Origin: Lautropia sp.
Lineage (GTDB): Bacteria; Pseudomonadota; Gammaproteobacteria; Burkholderiales; Burkholderiaceae_E
Length of the DNA: 46,105 nucleotides
Direction: 5' to 3'
Assembly: GCA_030528325.1 (NCBI GenBank)
Contig: JAUMZD010000023.1
Location: 1 to 46,105 of the forward strand
Part shown: piece by piece, positions 18,157-29,935 of the stretch
Numbering within the stretch: the first letter of the stretch is position 1
Layout: each line of letters begins with the position of its first letter
Translations under genes and position numbers: made by a program
Notes under the pieces: generated by a model
Told to the model about the DNA's origin: nothing
Database searches by the model: none
The model's input: the letters and a program-made list of their open reading frames with translations, nothing else

Positions 18157-19335
18157 ATGAACGCGACTGCTTCCTCCCATTGGCCGGCGCCGGAACAGGC
18201 CAGCCCGGACACCTGTCACCCACCATCATCCCGTCTTCCAGCCGGGCTCGGGCTGGTGCTCGCACTGGCCCTGGCCGGCTGCCAGTCGCTCACCGAGAGG
18301 GCACCGGATGCCCCGCCTCCCGAAACCGTCCGCGCCACGCTCAAACGCGTGATTCCCACCCATGTGAAGGATGCCAACGGCTGGGCCGCCGACATCCAGA
18401 CCGCCTTCTCGCTGCTGGGCCTGCCCGCCACGCCCGCATCCCTGTGCGCCACCATCGCCATCATCGAACAGGAATCGGGCTTCAAGGTGAACCCGCCGGT
18501 TGCAAACCTGCCGGTCATCGCCTGGAAAGCCATCGAGGATCGCGCCCGAAGCGTCGGCGTGCCCGCCTTCATGGTCAGAGCCGCCCTGAAGCTCCCCAGC
18601 CCCAACGGCCAGAGTTACGCCCAGCGCATCGACCTGGCCCGCACCGAAAAGGATCTGAGCGAGGTCTTCGAGGACATGATCAGTGCCGTGCCGCTGGGCA
18701 ACAGACTCTTCGGCCAATACAACCCCGTGCGTACCGGCGGCTCGATGCAGGTCTCCATCGCCTACGCAGAAAGCCATGCCGCCCGCCGGCCCTACCCCTA
18801 TGCCGATGCCGATGCCGGCAGCATCCGGCAGGAAATCTTCACCCGACGCGGGGGCCTTTATTTCGGCATTGCCCATCTGCTGGACTACCCGGCCCAGTAC
18901 CCGGCGATGAAATACCGCTTTGCCGACTTCAACGCCGGCCATTACGCCAGCCGCAATGCCGCCTTCCAGCGGGCGCTGGCCGTTGCCATCAACCAGAAAC
19001 TGACACTCGACGGCGACCTGCTGAACCATGCCGACCTGTCGATGGACAAGCCCGGCGAAACCGAACGCGCGGCCCGACGATTCGGCGTGCAGATCGGACT
19101 GTCGGACAAGACCATCAGGGCCATGCTGCTGAAAGGCGACTCGCCGGACTTCGAGCAGACCCCCCTTTACAAGGCCGCCTTTGCCCAGGCCGACGGCAAG
19201 GGGGCCGGCAACCCGATGCCCCGGGCCCTCGTGCCGGACATCCAGCTCAGCAGCCCGAAGATCACCCGAAAACTGACGACCGCCTGGTTTGCCGACCGGG
19301 TCGACGAACGCTATCAGCGATGTCTGAAACGCTAG
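18157..19335 (+). CDS. DUF1615-type lipoprotein
   Basis: A 392-residue putative lipoprotein. A hydrophobic stretch ends in a lipobox, LALAGC, with the lipidated Cys at 42; the region before it is unusually long (about 26 residues). The body matches the DUF1615 family, with stretches such as IAIIEQESGFKVNPPVANLP and FADFNAGHYASRNAAFQ. The EQESGF and FNAGHYASRN patterns recall lytic transglycosylase-like folds, but the function is not established. It is divergent from baeS, so the 200-base gap should hold both promoters. The stop codon TAG lies in the CTAG that flanks a family A repeat. Confidence 0.8.
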   Translation: MNATASSHWPAPEQASPDTCHPPSSRLPAGLGLVLALALAGCQSLTERAPDAPPPETVRATLKRVIPTHVKDANGWAADIQTAFSLLGLPATPASLCATIAIIEQESGFKVNPPVANLPVIAWKAIEDRARSVGVPAFMVRAALKLPSPNGQSYAQRIDLARTEKDLSEVFEDMISAVPLGNRLFGQYNPVRTGGSMQVSIAYAESHAARRPYPYADADAGSIRQEIFTRRGGLYFGIAHLLDYPAQYPAMKYRFADFNAGHYASRNAAFQRALAVAINQKLTLDGDLLNHADLSMDKPGETERAARRFGVQIGLSDKTIRAMLLKGDSPDFEQTPLYKAAFAQADGKGAGNPMPRALVPDIQLSSPKITRKLTTAWFADRVDERYQRCLKR

Positions 19336-19440
19336 GAGCCTGGGCGGTAGAAAACGCGAAGGCGAAAATCGGCCCCGCCGAGCACAGTTTGTGCCCGATT
19401 CGCCCCCACCGGCGGGCAGAGCGCTGGATCAGGCCTAGCC
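19332..19440 (-). repeat. Family A element, right arm, overlapping the upstream stop codon
   Basis: CTAG (19332-19335) is followed by GAGCCTGGGCGGTAGAAAA and the right-arm sequence GGCGAAAATCGGCCCCGCCG and on to GATTCGCC near 19406. The left arm is lost or highly diverged. The TAG of this CTAG is the stop codon of the DUF1615 gene. Confidence 0.75.
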
Positions 19441-19463
19441 TCGCCCCCGATGGGCGGGTGACT

Positions 19464-20381
19464 TCAATGCACCTCGAACACTTCCTGAAGCGAGCCCGCA
19501 TCCAGGGTACGCTCGGCCCACTGATCAAGCTCGGCAGTGGAGGCCCCTGCCAGACGTGAGACCGTGTCCACATCCAGCGCACCAAAGCGTTTTTCCAGCA
19601 GATGGGCCAGCATCTGATACCGCCCTGCCCGTTCCCCCTGTGCCAGCCCCTGCTGCATGCCCTGCCGAATTCCCTCAGCCTTCCACCGCTCGCTCAATGT
19701 TGCCATGATGGTCTGCTCCCGCGGGAAGGCCCGCTCATACTGTTGTCGTTCATTATCGGTAAGTGGCAATGCGCTGTCTATCAGATCCAGGTACTTGCGC
19801 TGCAACTCGGGATCGGGCTCCAGCGTCAGCAGCCCCTGCACGCTGTAGCCGTAGACGCGGGCTCTTTCCTGCTTCGCGTGGCGCATCAGGGGCAGCAGGA
19901 TCCGGGCCACGATGTTGGTGGCGTGAAAGTACTGTCTGGCGGGCAGCTGATCCAGCTCGACGGCCAGATAGTCGAAACTGAGAAAGCGCCGGGTCTCAGG
20001 CCCCAGGTGCAACTGCTTGCGAAGATTTCGACTGCTGCGCAGAAAGATCACCACGGGCACGACCCGGTCGTTTCTCATCAGCTCAGCAAGCTGGGTGCAG
20101 CACATCACCAACTTGTAGATGGAAAAACGGCGAGGATCGCTTTGCTCTTCCAGCACGAAGAGCATCATCTCCTGGCGGCCATCGGGCCATTCGAGCTTCA
20201 ACGGCACATCCAGCTCGAAGAAACGGTCACCGAGACGATCCTTCAGCTGCTCCTGCCGGATGGGGGTGATCTCTATCTTGTCGGTCGATGAAGGCGCTTC
20301 GGAAGCCGCAAAGAGTTGCAGCGCCTGAAGCGGATAATCAAGAATCAGGTTCTTGAAATTCTGGTCGTGCGTGATGGACAT
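19464..20381 (-). CDS. Rpn-type PD-(D/E)XK nuclease/transposase family protein
   Basis: A 305-residue protein. The start THDQNFKNLILDYPLQAL and the nuclease-like core (FELDVPLKLEW, then MLFVLEEQSDPRRFSIYKL) fit the Rpn/YhgA group of PD-(D/E)XK proteins, some of which promote RecA-independent recombination. The C-terminal third has the usual GIRQGMQQGLAQGERAG linker followed by a short helical domain with LEKRFGALD, as in DUF4351-type tails. The start at 20381 gives the standard N-terminus; a longer form from 20414 is possible. Such genes are often mobile and multi-copy. Confidence 0.8.
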   Translation of the reverse strand: MSITHDQNFKNLILDYPLQALQLFAASEAPSSTDKIEITPIRQEQLKDRLGDRFFELDVPLKLEWPDGRQEMMLFVLEEQSDPRRFSIYKLVMCCTQLAELMRNDRVVPVVIFLRSSRNLRKQLHLGPETRRFLSFDYLAVELDQLPARQYFHATNIVARILLPLMRHAKQERARVYGYSVQGLLTLEPDPELQRKYLDLIDSALPLTDNERQQYERAFPREQTIMATLSERWKAEGIRQGMQQGLAQGERAGRYQMLAHLLEKRFGALDVDTVSRLAGASTAELDQWAERTLDAGSLQEVFEVH

Positions 20382-20743
20382 GGGGCCGTATCCCGAGTGA
20401 GGATTCGGCCCCATGTTCGTTCAGACCACTGTCAATGCCTATCGGCCAAATGGGCTGCCTGACCTATGACACATGAGCTTCTCCTGCCATCAGAACTGGC
20501 GATGACATCAGCCTTGGGCAGCCCAATACTGCCGAGCCGGCTATCAAGTCTCACGGCGCCTGACCAGTACGTGACAAGGCCGCCCAAGCAGGAAATCCTG
20601 ATAGGGCGGCCTTGACGATACAAGCCTGACGAAGCTGAAACCAGATCTGCAGATCACCCGAAATCTTCAGGTTTCAGGGTCTGGCCTAAGCCGTCTCCGA
20701 AGAGAAGACATCGGATGACGGTGGCAGAGTTTCCTTGGCTGGC
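20382..20743. other. Intergenic region with one long hairpin, no gene seen
   Basis: The only marked structure is an 11-bp inverted repeat, CAAGGCCGCCC (20575-20585) and GGGCGGCCTTG (20604-20614), with a further CAGGA/TCCTG pairing inside. It has no T-tail. A minus-strand frame at 20432-20623 shows no family features and was not called. Confidence 0.5.
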
Positions 20744-21214
20744 TTACTTCGCCAGCAGCGAACGCAGCATCCAGGCCGTCTTCTCGTGCAGCTGCATGCG
20801 AACGGTGAGCAGGTCGCAGGTGGGCTGGTCGTCGGCTTCTTCGGCCACGGGGAAAACTTCGCGGCAGGTGCGCACGACGGCTTCCTGCCCTTCCATCAGG
20901 TCACGAACCATGTCGTCACCGGACTTCTTGCTGTCGCCCTCGGGAATGCTGGTCAGCTCGGCGAACTCGCGATACGAGCCGGGCGCCAGATGGCCCAGGG
21001 CACGGATACGCTCGGCCACTTCGTCGATGGCGGTGGCCAGCTCGGTGTACTGGCCCTCGAACATGGCGTGCAGCGAGTTGAACTGCGGGCCGGTCACGTT
21101 CCAGTGGTAGTTGTGGGTTTTCAGGTACAGGCTGTATGAATCGGCCAGCAGTTTGGAGAGGCCCTTGGCCACGGCTTCACGTTGCTGGTCGGTCATGCCA
21201 ATGTTGATGCTCAT
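20744..21214 (-). CDS. dps: Dps family ferritin-like DNA-protection protein
   Basis: A 156-residue Dps-type protein, which forms a 12-subunit shell that oxidises and stores iron and protects DNA under stress. The ferroxidase residues are visible in KTHNYHWNVTGPQF, then FNSLHAMFEGQYTELATAID and EVAERIRALG. The start at 21214 (MSINIGMTDQQ) has AAGGA about 12 bases upstream. The N-terminal tail is short and not Lys-rich, so DNA binding by the tail is doubtful. The gene is alone, with a palindrome in its upstream region. Confidence 0.93.
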   Translation of the reverse strand: MSINIGMTDQQREAVAKGLSKLLADSYSLYLKTHNYHWNVTGPQFNSLHAMFEGQYTELATAIDEVAERIRALGHLAPGSYREFAELTSIPEGDSKKSGDDMVRDLMEGQEAVVRTCREVFPVAEEADDQPTCDLLTVRMQLHEKTAWMLRSLLAK

Positions 21215-21516
21215 GTCTGTTCGTTCGTCCTTGTTGGGAAAAAATAGGGAAAGGATACACCGTATCAGAAAGGCCGTCCCCATGGGCGGAAACCCCGCCT
21301 GGCATCGCGGCATTCACCCTGACCGCGGCCATGATCTTCACCTTCATGATACCTCCCGCCCAAGTTCCTGGGAGCCTGGCTTTGCGGAGGAGAAGGCATC
21401 CGCTTCCGATGCCCTCAACTATAAACCCATGCAGGCACCCAGGTCATTGAATGTTCAAATGCCCCTCATAGCCGAGCCAGCCCGCCAATCACGCCCCCTC
21501 ATCCGCCAACGCCGAA
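21215..21516. promoter_or_regulatory. dps upstream region: palindrome and family A fragment
   Basis: GATACACCGTATC (21254-21266) is a 5+3+5 inverted repeat about 40 bases upstream of the dps start and could be an operator. Further on, 21357-21380 holds a scrambled family A fragment (CCGCCCAAGTTCCTGGGAGC). No gene was seen in this stretch. Confidence 0.3.
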
Positions 21517-22938
21517 TCAGCGGGCGGGGAGATGAAAGATCTTGCCGGGATTGAAGAGGTTCAGCGGGTCGAAGGCCTGCTTGATGCGGGCCATCAGCTC
21601 GATGCCGCCCTCGCCGGCCTCGGTACGCAGGAAGTCCATCTTGTGCAGGCCGATCCCGTGCTCACCGGTGCAGGTGCCACCAAGGCTCAGCGCCAGCTCG
21701 ACGATGCGCTGGTTCAGCCGTTCGGCCGCGGCCATCTCATCCGGGTTGTCGGCATCGACGAGGATCAGGCAATGGAAGTTGCCATCGCCGACGTGGCCCA
21801 GGATCATGGCCGGAAAGCCGCTCTCTTCGAGCAGCTGGCGCGCGCCTTCCAGTGAATCGGCCAGCCGGGAGATGGGCACGCAGGTGTCGGTGGACACCGA
21901 TCGGGCACCGGGCCTGACCTGCAGGCACGCGAAGTAGGCGTTGTGGCGGGCATTCCACAGACGGGTACGGTCCTCGGCCTGTACCGCCCACTCGAAATCG
22001 GCCCCGCCGTTGGCGGCGGCCAGCTCCTGCACGAGTTCGGCCTGTTCCGTCACGCCCTGCTCGCTACCATGGAACTCGAAGAACAGCGTATAGGCTTCAC
22101 GCAGCGTGAGCTTGCTGTAGGCGTTGATGGCCGCGATGGTGGGCGGATCGAGAAACTCGCAGCGCGCCACCGGAACCCCCATCTGGATGGCCTGGATGAC
22201 GGTATCGACCGCCTCCCGCGCCGACGGGAAGTTGACGACGGCGGCCGACACGGCTTCGGGCAGCGGATGCAACCGGATCGTGACCTCGGTGATGATGCCG
22301 AGCGTGCCCTCGGAGCCCACGAACAGGCGGGTCAGGTCGTAGCCGGCCGAGGACTTGCGGGCCAGCGTGCCGGTACGGATCACCTGGCCGTCGGCCGTCA
22401 CGACGGTGAGCGCCAGCACGTTCTCACGCATCGTGCCATAGCGCACGGCGTTCGTGCCCGAAGCGCGCGTGCCGACCATGCCTCCGATCGTGGCATCGGC
22501 GCCCGGGTCGATCGGAAAGAGCAGGCCGGTATCACGGATCTCCTGGTTGAGCTGCTTGCGCGTGACGCCGGCCTGCACGGTTACCAGCAAGTCTTCGGGT
22601 GCCACCGTCAACAGACGGTTCATGCGGCTCATGTCCACCGAAACCCCACCGTTGACAGCCAGCAGATGCCCTTCGAGCGAAGAGCCTGCACCGTAGGGGA
22701 TGATCGGGCAGCGATGCGCCCGGCACAGATTCACGACAGCCACCACGTCCTCGGTGCTTTCGACGAAAACCACCGCGTCGGGCAGCGCGGCCGGAAAGGG
22801 GGATTCGTCCCGTCCATGATGCTCGCGCACGGCGGGCGAGGTGGAGACGCGATCCCCGAAGCGTGCCTGCAAGGCATTCAGCAAAGCTGGCGAGAATCCG
22901 TTGTCCGCCGGGTTGACAGCGCCCTGAGTGCTCATCAT
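21517..22938 (-). CDS. dld: FAD-linked D-lactate dehydrogenase-like oxidase
   Basis: A 473-residue flavoprotein of the same superfamily as GlcD, closest in style to cytochrome-type D-lactate dehydrogenases. The FAD-binding half has CPIIPYGAGSSLEGHLLA and FPIDPGADATIGGMVGTRASG. The C-terminal half has ILGHVGDGNFHCLILVD and GGTCTGEHGIGLHK, ending FDPLNLFNPGKIF. It probably oxidises D-lactate or a related 2-hydroxyacid; the exact substrate is not provable from sequence. AAAGGA precedes two adjacent ATGs at 22938 and 22935. It is divergent from lldD, so D- and L-lactate oxidases share a promoter region. Confidence 0.85.
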   Translation of the reverse strand: MMSTQGAVNPADNGFSPALLNALQARFGDRVSTSPAVREHHGRDESPFPAALPDAVVFVESTEDVVAVVNLCRAHRCPIIPYGAGSSLEGHLLAVNGGVSVDMSRMNRLLTVAPEDLLVTVQAGVTRKQLNQEIRDTGLLFPIDPGADATIGGMVGTRASGTNAVRYGTMRENVLALTVVTADGQVIRTGTLARKSSAGYDLTRLFVGSEGTLGIITEVTIRLHPLPEAVSAAVVNFPSAREAVDTVIQAIQMGVPVARCEFLDPPTIAAINAYSKLTLREAYTLFFEFHGSEQGVTEQAELVQELAAANGGADFEWAVQAEDRTRLWNARHNAYFACLQVRPGARSVSTDTCVPISRLADSLEGARQLLEESGFPAMILGHVGDGNFHCLILVDADNPDEMAAAERLNQRIVELALSLGGTCTGEHGIGLHKMDFLRTEAGEGGIELMARIKQAFDPLNLFNPGKIFHLPAR

Positions 22939-23267
22939 GGTTCCTTTCCGTTGTGGTTCGTTCAATCGTGTCGTGACGGGCAACGTGCCGGCATCCCGGC
23001 CTCGGCCTCCCGACGGGCTTTCCCGTGATTCTAGAGCCTGTGATGCACGTATTCGTCCCCGCGAAAGCCCCCCGGTTCATCCTTCTCCCGGGTTCTCCCC
23101 AAGTGCGGCACGGGCCTCAACTCACCGCTTCACGATTGAAACGTAGCAGCTCGGTGTAGCATCTCTCTTTTGTTACACCGTCGCGGACACGGTACCGGTG
23201 GCATCCCTCGCCACCCGCCGCTGGCCTGCCGTCCCACCGATTCAACATCCAGAGGGAGATCCACATC
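22939..23267. promoter_or_regulatory. Shared dld/lldD upstream region with family C repeat and possible operator
   Basis: CTAG (23031-23034) is followed by a family C copy (AGCCTGTGATGCACGTATTC to about 23080) that matches 3362-3404. Nearer lldD, GGTGTA (23153-23158) and TACACC (23174-23179) form an inverted repeat that could bind a regulator. TTGAAA at 23136 with TAGCAT 15 bases later is a weak promoter candidate. No gene was seen. Confidence 0.35.
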
Positions 23268-24422
23268 ATGGCTCCGGTTATCACCTGCATCGAAGACCTC
23301 CGCCTCATGGCCAAGCGCCGTGTGCCCAAGATGTTCTATGACTACGCAGACTCCGGCTCGTGGACGGAGTCGACGTACCGCGCCAATGAAAGCGACTTCC
23401 AGAAGATCAAGTTCCGCCAGCGCGTGGCGGTGAACATGGAAAACCGCTCGCTGGCCACGACGATGATCGGCGAGAAGGTGCACATGCCGGTGGCCATCGC
23501 CCCCACCGGCCTGACCGGCATGCAGCATGCCGACGGCGAGATCCTGGCAGCCCGCGCTGCCGAGAAGTTCGGCGTGCCGTTCACGCTGTCGACGATGAGC
23601 ATCTGCTCGATCGAGGACGTGGCCGAACACACGACGCGCCCCTTCTGGTTCCAGCTGTACGTGATGAAGGACAAGGACTTCATCGGCCGCCTGATCGATC
23701 GCGCCAAGGCCGCCAGGTGCTCCGCGCTCGTCATCACGCTCGACCTGCAGATCCTCGGCCAGCGCCACAAGGACATCAAGAACGGCCTGTCGGCACCGCC
23801 CAAGCCCACGCTGCTGAACATGCTGAACCTGGCCACCAAACCGCATTGGTGCCTGGGCATGGCCAAGACGAAGCGGCGCAGTTTCGGCAACATCGTCGGC
23901 CACGCCACCGGCGTGTCGGACATGAGTTCGCTGTCGAGCTGGACCTCGCAGCAGTTCGACCCCGCGCTCAGCTGGGACGACGTGGCCTGGATCAAGGACC
24001 GCTGGGGCGGCAAGATCATCATCAAGGGCATCATGGAACCTGAAGATGCCCAGCTGGCCGTCAAGTCGGGGGCCGATGCACTGGTGGTCTCGAACCATGG
24101 CGGCCGACAGCTCGATGGCGCCCTGTCGTCGATCGAAGCCTTGCCCGCCATCGTCGAGGCGGTCGGCAACGATATCGAGGTGTTCCTCGACAGCGGCATC
24201 CGCTCCGGTCAGGACGTGATCCGCTCGATCGCCATGGGGGCCAAGGGCGTGTTCATCGGCCGCGCCTTCCTGTACGGTCTGGGCGCCATGGGTGAAAAGG
24301 GCGTCACGCGCGCGCTGGAGATCATCTACAACGAGGCCGACCTGACGATGGCCTTCAGCGGCCTGCGCAACATCAAGGACGTGACCAAGGACATCCTGGT
24401 GCCCGGCACTTATCCGACGTGA
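23268..24422 (+). CDS. lldD: L-lactate dehydrogenase (FMN, cytochrome-linked)
   Basis: A 384-residue FMN enzyme that oxidises L-lactate to pyruvate at the membrane. The N-terminal RRVPKMFYDYADSGSWTE and the active-site stretch VVSNHGGRQLDG with the catalytic His277 are typical, as are VFLDSGIRSGQDVI and GAKGVFIGRAFLYG. The length is normal. AGAGGGAGATC precedes the ATG at 23268. Its stop overlaps the GTG start of sbcB by four bases. An enzyme of the glycolate oxidase or (S)-mandelate type cannot be fully excluded, but the sequence style favours LldD. Confidence 0.92.
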   Translation: MAPVITCIEDLRLMAKRRVPKMFYDYADSGSWTESTYRANESDFQKIKFRQRVAVNMENRSLATTMIGEKVHMPVAIAPTGLTGMQHADGEILAARAAEKFGVPFTLSTMSICSIEDVAEHTTRPFWFQLYVMKDKDFIGRLIDRAKAARCSALVITLDLQILGQRHKDIKNGLSAPPKPTLLNMLNLATKPHWCLGMAKTKRRSFGNIVGHATGVSDMSSLSSWTSQQFDPALSWDDVAWIKDRWGGKIIIKGIMEPEDAQLAVKSGADALVVSNHGGRQLDGALSSIEALPAIVEAVGNDIEVFLDSGIRSGQDVIRSIAMGAKGVFIGRAFLYGLGAMGEKGVTRALEIIYNEADLTMAFSGLRNIKDVTKDILVPGTYPT

Positions 24423-25823
24423 GCGCCAGCAGCTTTTTCTGGCACGACTACGAAACCTTCGGCCGCGATCCCCGACGGGATCGCCCGGCGCAGTTTGCCG
24501 GCATCCGCACCGATGAGGCGCTGAATGAAATCGGTGCGCCGGTCGAGCTGTATTGCCAGCCCACCCCCGACTACCTGCCGGATCCCGAAGCCTGCCTGCT
24601 GACGGGCATCCTGCCTCAGACCTGTCTGGAACGGGGACTGCCCGAGCACCGCTTTGCCGAGGCGGTGCTGGCCGAGCTGGGCCGGAGCGGCACGATCGGG
24701 GTCGGTTACAACTCGATCCGATTCGATGACGAAGTGACCCGGCACCTGTTCTGGCGCGCCCTGCTCGACCCCTACGGACGCGAATGGCGCAACGGCTGTA
24801 GCCGCTGGGATCTGCTGGACGTGGTGCGCTGCACCGCCACCCTTCGGCCCGAGGGCATCGAATGGCCCCGCCACGATGACGGACGCCCTTCCTTCAGACT
24901 CGAACACCTGAGTGCCGCCAACGGGCTCGCGCATGAACATGCCCATGATGCCCTGTCGGATGTTCGCGCCACGATCGGCCTGGCCCGGCTTATCCAGCAG
25001 CATCAGCCACGACTCTGGGATTTCTGCCTCGCGCTGCGACACAAGCAGGCCGTTCTGGCGCAGATCGGTGAAGGGCGTCCCTTCATCCATGTCTCGGGCA
25101 TGTACGGCACCGAACGGGGTTCGCTGGCCGTCGTCTGGCCGCTGGCCTGGCATCCGAAGAACCGCAACGAGCTGATCGTCTGGGATCTGGGCGCCGATCC
25201 CACGGAGCTGGCCGATCTCGACATCGACACGATCCGGCTGCGCCTGTTCACGAAAGCCGAAGACCTTCCCCCTGGCACCACCCGGCTGCCGGTCAAGAGC
25301 CTGCACATCAACAAGTCCCCGATCGTGATCGGCAACCTGAAGACGCTGACGCCCGACGTGATCCGGCGATGGCAGATCGACATGGACGCCATCGGCCGCC
25401 ACGCCGACACTGCCCGCCGCCTCACCCCGGCGCTGGCTTCACGCTGGGTAGAGGTGTACGCCCGGCCAGACGCCCTGAGCGCCGACATCGACGTGGACGA
25501 GGATCTTTATGGCGGCTTCGTCGGCGATCATGACCGGCGCCTGATGGACGACTGGCGTCAGTCGATCGAGGCTTCCCCCAAACCGATACCTGCCTTCGAA
25601 GATCCCCGACTCGAGGCGCTGTCTTTCCGGTACATGGCGAGGCATTTTCAGGCTATGCTCAATGGTGAAGAAAGGCAACGTTGGCACGAACATTGCCATG
25701 CCCGACTCCATCAGGGAGCGGGCGGGGCGCTCACGCTGGCGGAATACGCGAATCGCATCGATGCGCTGAGTGAAGCGTTGCCTCCTGACGACCAACGTGG
25801 GCAATTACTGCTGGAGGCTCTCT

Positions 25824-25849
<26 letters not shown>
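24419..25849 (+). CDS. sbcB: Exodeoxyribonuclease I
   Basis: A 476-residue single-strand 3'-5' DNA exonuclease, the same length as E. coli SbcB (475). The DEDDh active-site residues are visible: FFWHDYETFG near the start, GYNSIRFDDE, and HEHAHDALSDVRATIGLARL. The C-terminal domains include the family stretch MARHFQAMLNGEERQRW. It starts with GTG at 24419, overlapping the lldD stop, and its end overlaps the glgB start by 26 bases. The protein acts in recombination and repair; the grouping with lactate and glycogen genes is unexpected. Confidence 0.95.
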
Positions 25850-28463
<2,614 letters not shown>

Positions 28464-28587
28464 AGCCAGCGACCCGACCCATGAACGCCGGTGCCCCGGT
28501 CACGGGCCTCATGGGCGCCTGAGCCCCGGCGGCCGTCGGCGTCTCCCCAGCTGGCAGGCTGGCAACAGGCAACGGGCAGCAGGCAAA

Positions 28588-28620
28588 AAATTACCGGCAG
28601 GCATCTGCAAGCCGGTATTT
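28588..28620 (+). terminator. Possible terminator after glgB
   Basis: TACCGGC (28592-28598) and GCCGGTA (28611-28617) form a 7-bp stem followed by TTT. The T-run is short, so confidence is moderate. Confidence 0.45.
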
Positions 28621-28646
28621 GCATGCGATGGACGGTGCCGTCAGGC

Positions 28647-28692
28647 CCAGGAGCTTGGGCAGCAGAAAAGTCGCGGGCTGCAAACCAGCCGC
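28647..28692 (+). repeat. Family A element, left arm only
   Basis: CCAG is followed by GAGCTTGGGCAGCAGAAAAG and TCGCGGGCTGCAAACCAGCC. It ends a few bases from the stop of the BMP-family gene on the minus strand. Confidence 0.75.
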
Positions 28693-28696
28693 AGGG

Positions 28697-29848
28697 TCAA
28701 CCGATACGGCCGATCACCCCTTCGACCAGCCAGTTCATCTTCTGCAGGGCTTCGTCGGACAGCGTGCCTGCCAGCTGCCGGATCGTGCCGTCGTTGGCGC
28801 GAATCACGCCCCCGAATACGTTTCGCTCGCCCTTGAGGATTTGCTGGCGCGCCTGCGCCAGTTGACGACGGACAGCCTGCGACACATTGGCCGTGACCAC
28901 GTCCAGCGAGACCATGCCGTCCTTGAGGCCCCCCCAGGTACGATCTGGCACCCACGCGTCATTCAGCACGGCCTGGGTACGGCTCAGGTAATAGGCATCC
29001 CAGTCGGGCAGCACCGAGCCCAGCAGCAGACCCGGTGGCAGCAGCTTCGCATAGTTGGCCTGAAAGCCGATGAATGTCAGCTTCCGGTCACGTGCCACCT
29101 CAGCCACGGCCACCGTGTCGGTGTGATGAGTGAACACATCGGCCTTCTGCGACAGCAGCGTATAGGCCGCGTCCCGCTCGCGGGCCGGGTCGCGCCAGCT
29201 GTTCGTCCAGATCACGCGCACCGTGGCTTTCGGGTTCACGGCCCGTGCGCCCAGCGTATAGGCATTGATCCCCTGCAGCACCTCGGCCACGGGCACCGGT
29301 GCCACGTAGGCCAGCACGCCCTGCCTGCTGGCGTGCGCAGCCAGCATGCCCGCCAGATAGCGCGCCTCGTAGAAACGCGCGTTGTAGGTGCCGACGTTGT
29401 CCGCCGTCTTGAAGCCGGCATGACTCTCGAAGCGGACGGCGGGGTGATCACGGGCCACACGGATGATCGGGTCCATGAAGCCATAGGCCGTACCGAAGAT
29501 CAGCGAACAGCCGTCGGCACACATCTGGCGCAACACGCGATCGGCATCCTGCCCTTCGCCCACCTGCTCGGCCGACACCAGCTGAACCCGGTTGCCCAGC
29601 CGTTTTTTCAGCAGCGCCGCACTCCGGGCGTGCCGGGCACTGCCGCCATAGCCCTCGATACGGCTGTCATAGACGAAACCCACCTTCAGCGGGCGCTGCT
29701 GACGCCCACTGGCCGCGCCCGTTTTCTCGCCTGCGCGGGCAGGCACCTGCGCACCACCCTGTGCCCATGCAGGGCCATTCAGCCAGAACGAAGAGACAAG
29801 GCCGCTGCCAGCGGCCAGCAACAGGCGACGACGGGACTGTTCAGACAT
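28697..29848 (-). CDS. BMP-family substrate-binding protein with Tat-like signal
   Basis: A 383-residue protein of the basic membrane protein (BMP/PnrA) family of periplasmic ligand-binding proteins, often nucleoside receptors of ABC transporters. Typical parts are KVGFVYDSRIEGYG, SLIFGTAYGFMDPIIRVA, ARYLAGMLAAHAS and the hinge region GFQANYAKL. The N-terminus, MSEQSRRRLLLAAGSGL, has a twin-arginine (SRRxxLL) pattern and an AWA cleavage site near residue 29, so export by Tat is likely. The start at 29848 is preferred to one ten codons earlier. A second BMP gene lies directly upstream; no permease or ATPase gene is nearby. Confidence 0.82.
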   Translation of the reverse strand: MSEQSRRRLLLAAGSGLVSSFWLNGPAWAQGGAQVPARAGEKTGAASGRQQRPLKVGFVYDSRIEGYGGSARHARSAALLKKRLGNRVQLVSAEQVGEGQDADRVLRQMCADGCSLIFGTAYGFMDPIIRVARDHPAVRFESHAGFKTADNVGTYNARFYEARYLAGMLAAHASRQGVLAYVAPVPVAEVLQGINAYTLGARAVNPKATVRVIWTNSWRDPARERDAAYTLLSQKADVFTHHTDTVAVAEVARDRKLTFIGFQANYAKLLPPGLLLGSVLPDWDAYYLSRTQAVLNDAWVPDRTWGGLKDGMVSLDVVTANVSQAVRRQLAQARQQILKGERNVFGGVIRANDGTIRQLAGTLSDEALQKMNWLVEGVIGRIG

Positions 29849-29935
29849 CTCAGGATGTGAAAGGGTGGGGAGAACCAAAAATCATAACGGAGGCGGGGCA
29901 TTACTGCATGTAAATTGCCGCAGTTCGTTCCAGTC

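Noticed and set aside
18024..19559. 511-codon plus-strand frame overlapping the DUF1615 gene
   Set aside because: Arg/Pro-rich out-of-frame shadow that also runs through a repeat; no motifs.
20432..20623. 63-codon minus-strand frame between the Rpn gene and dps
   Set aside because: No ribosome-binding site or family signal, and it overlaps a hairpin.
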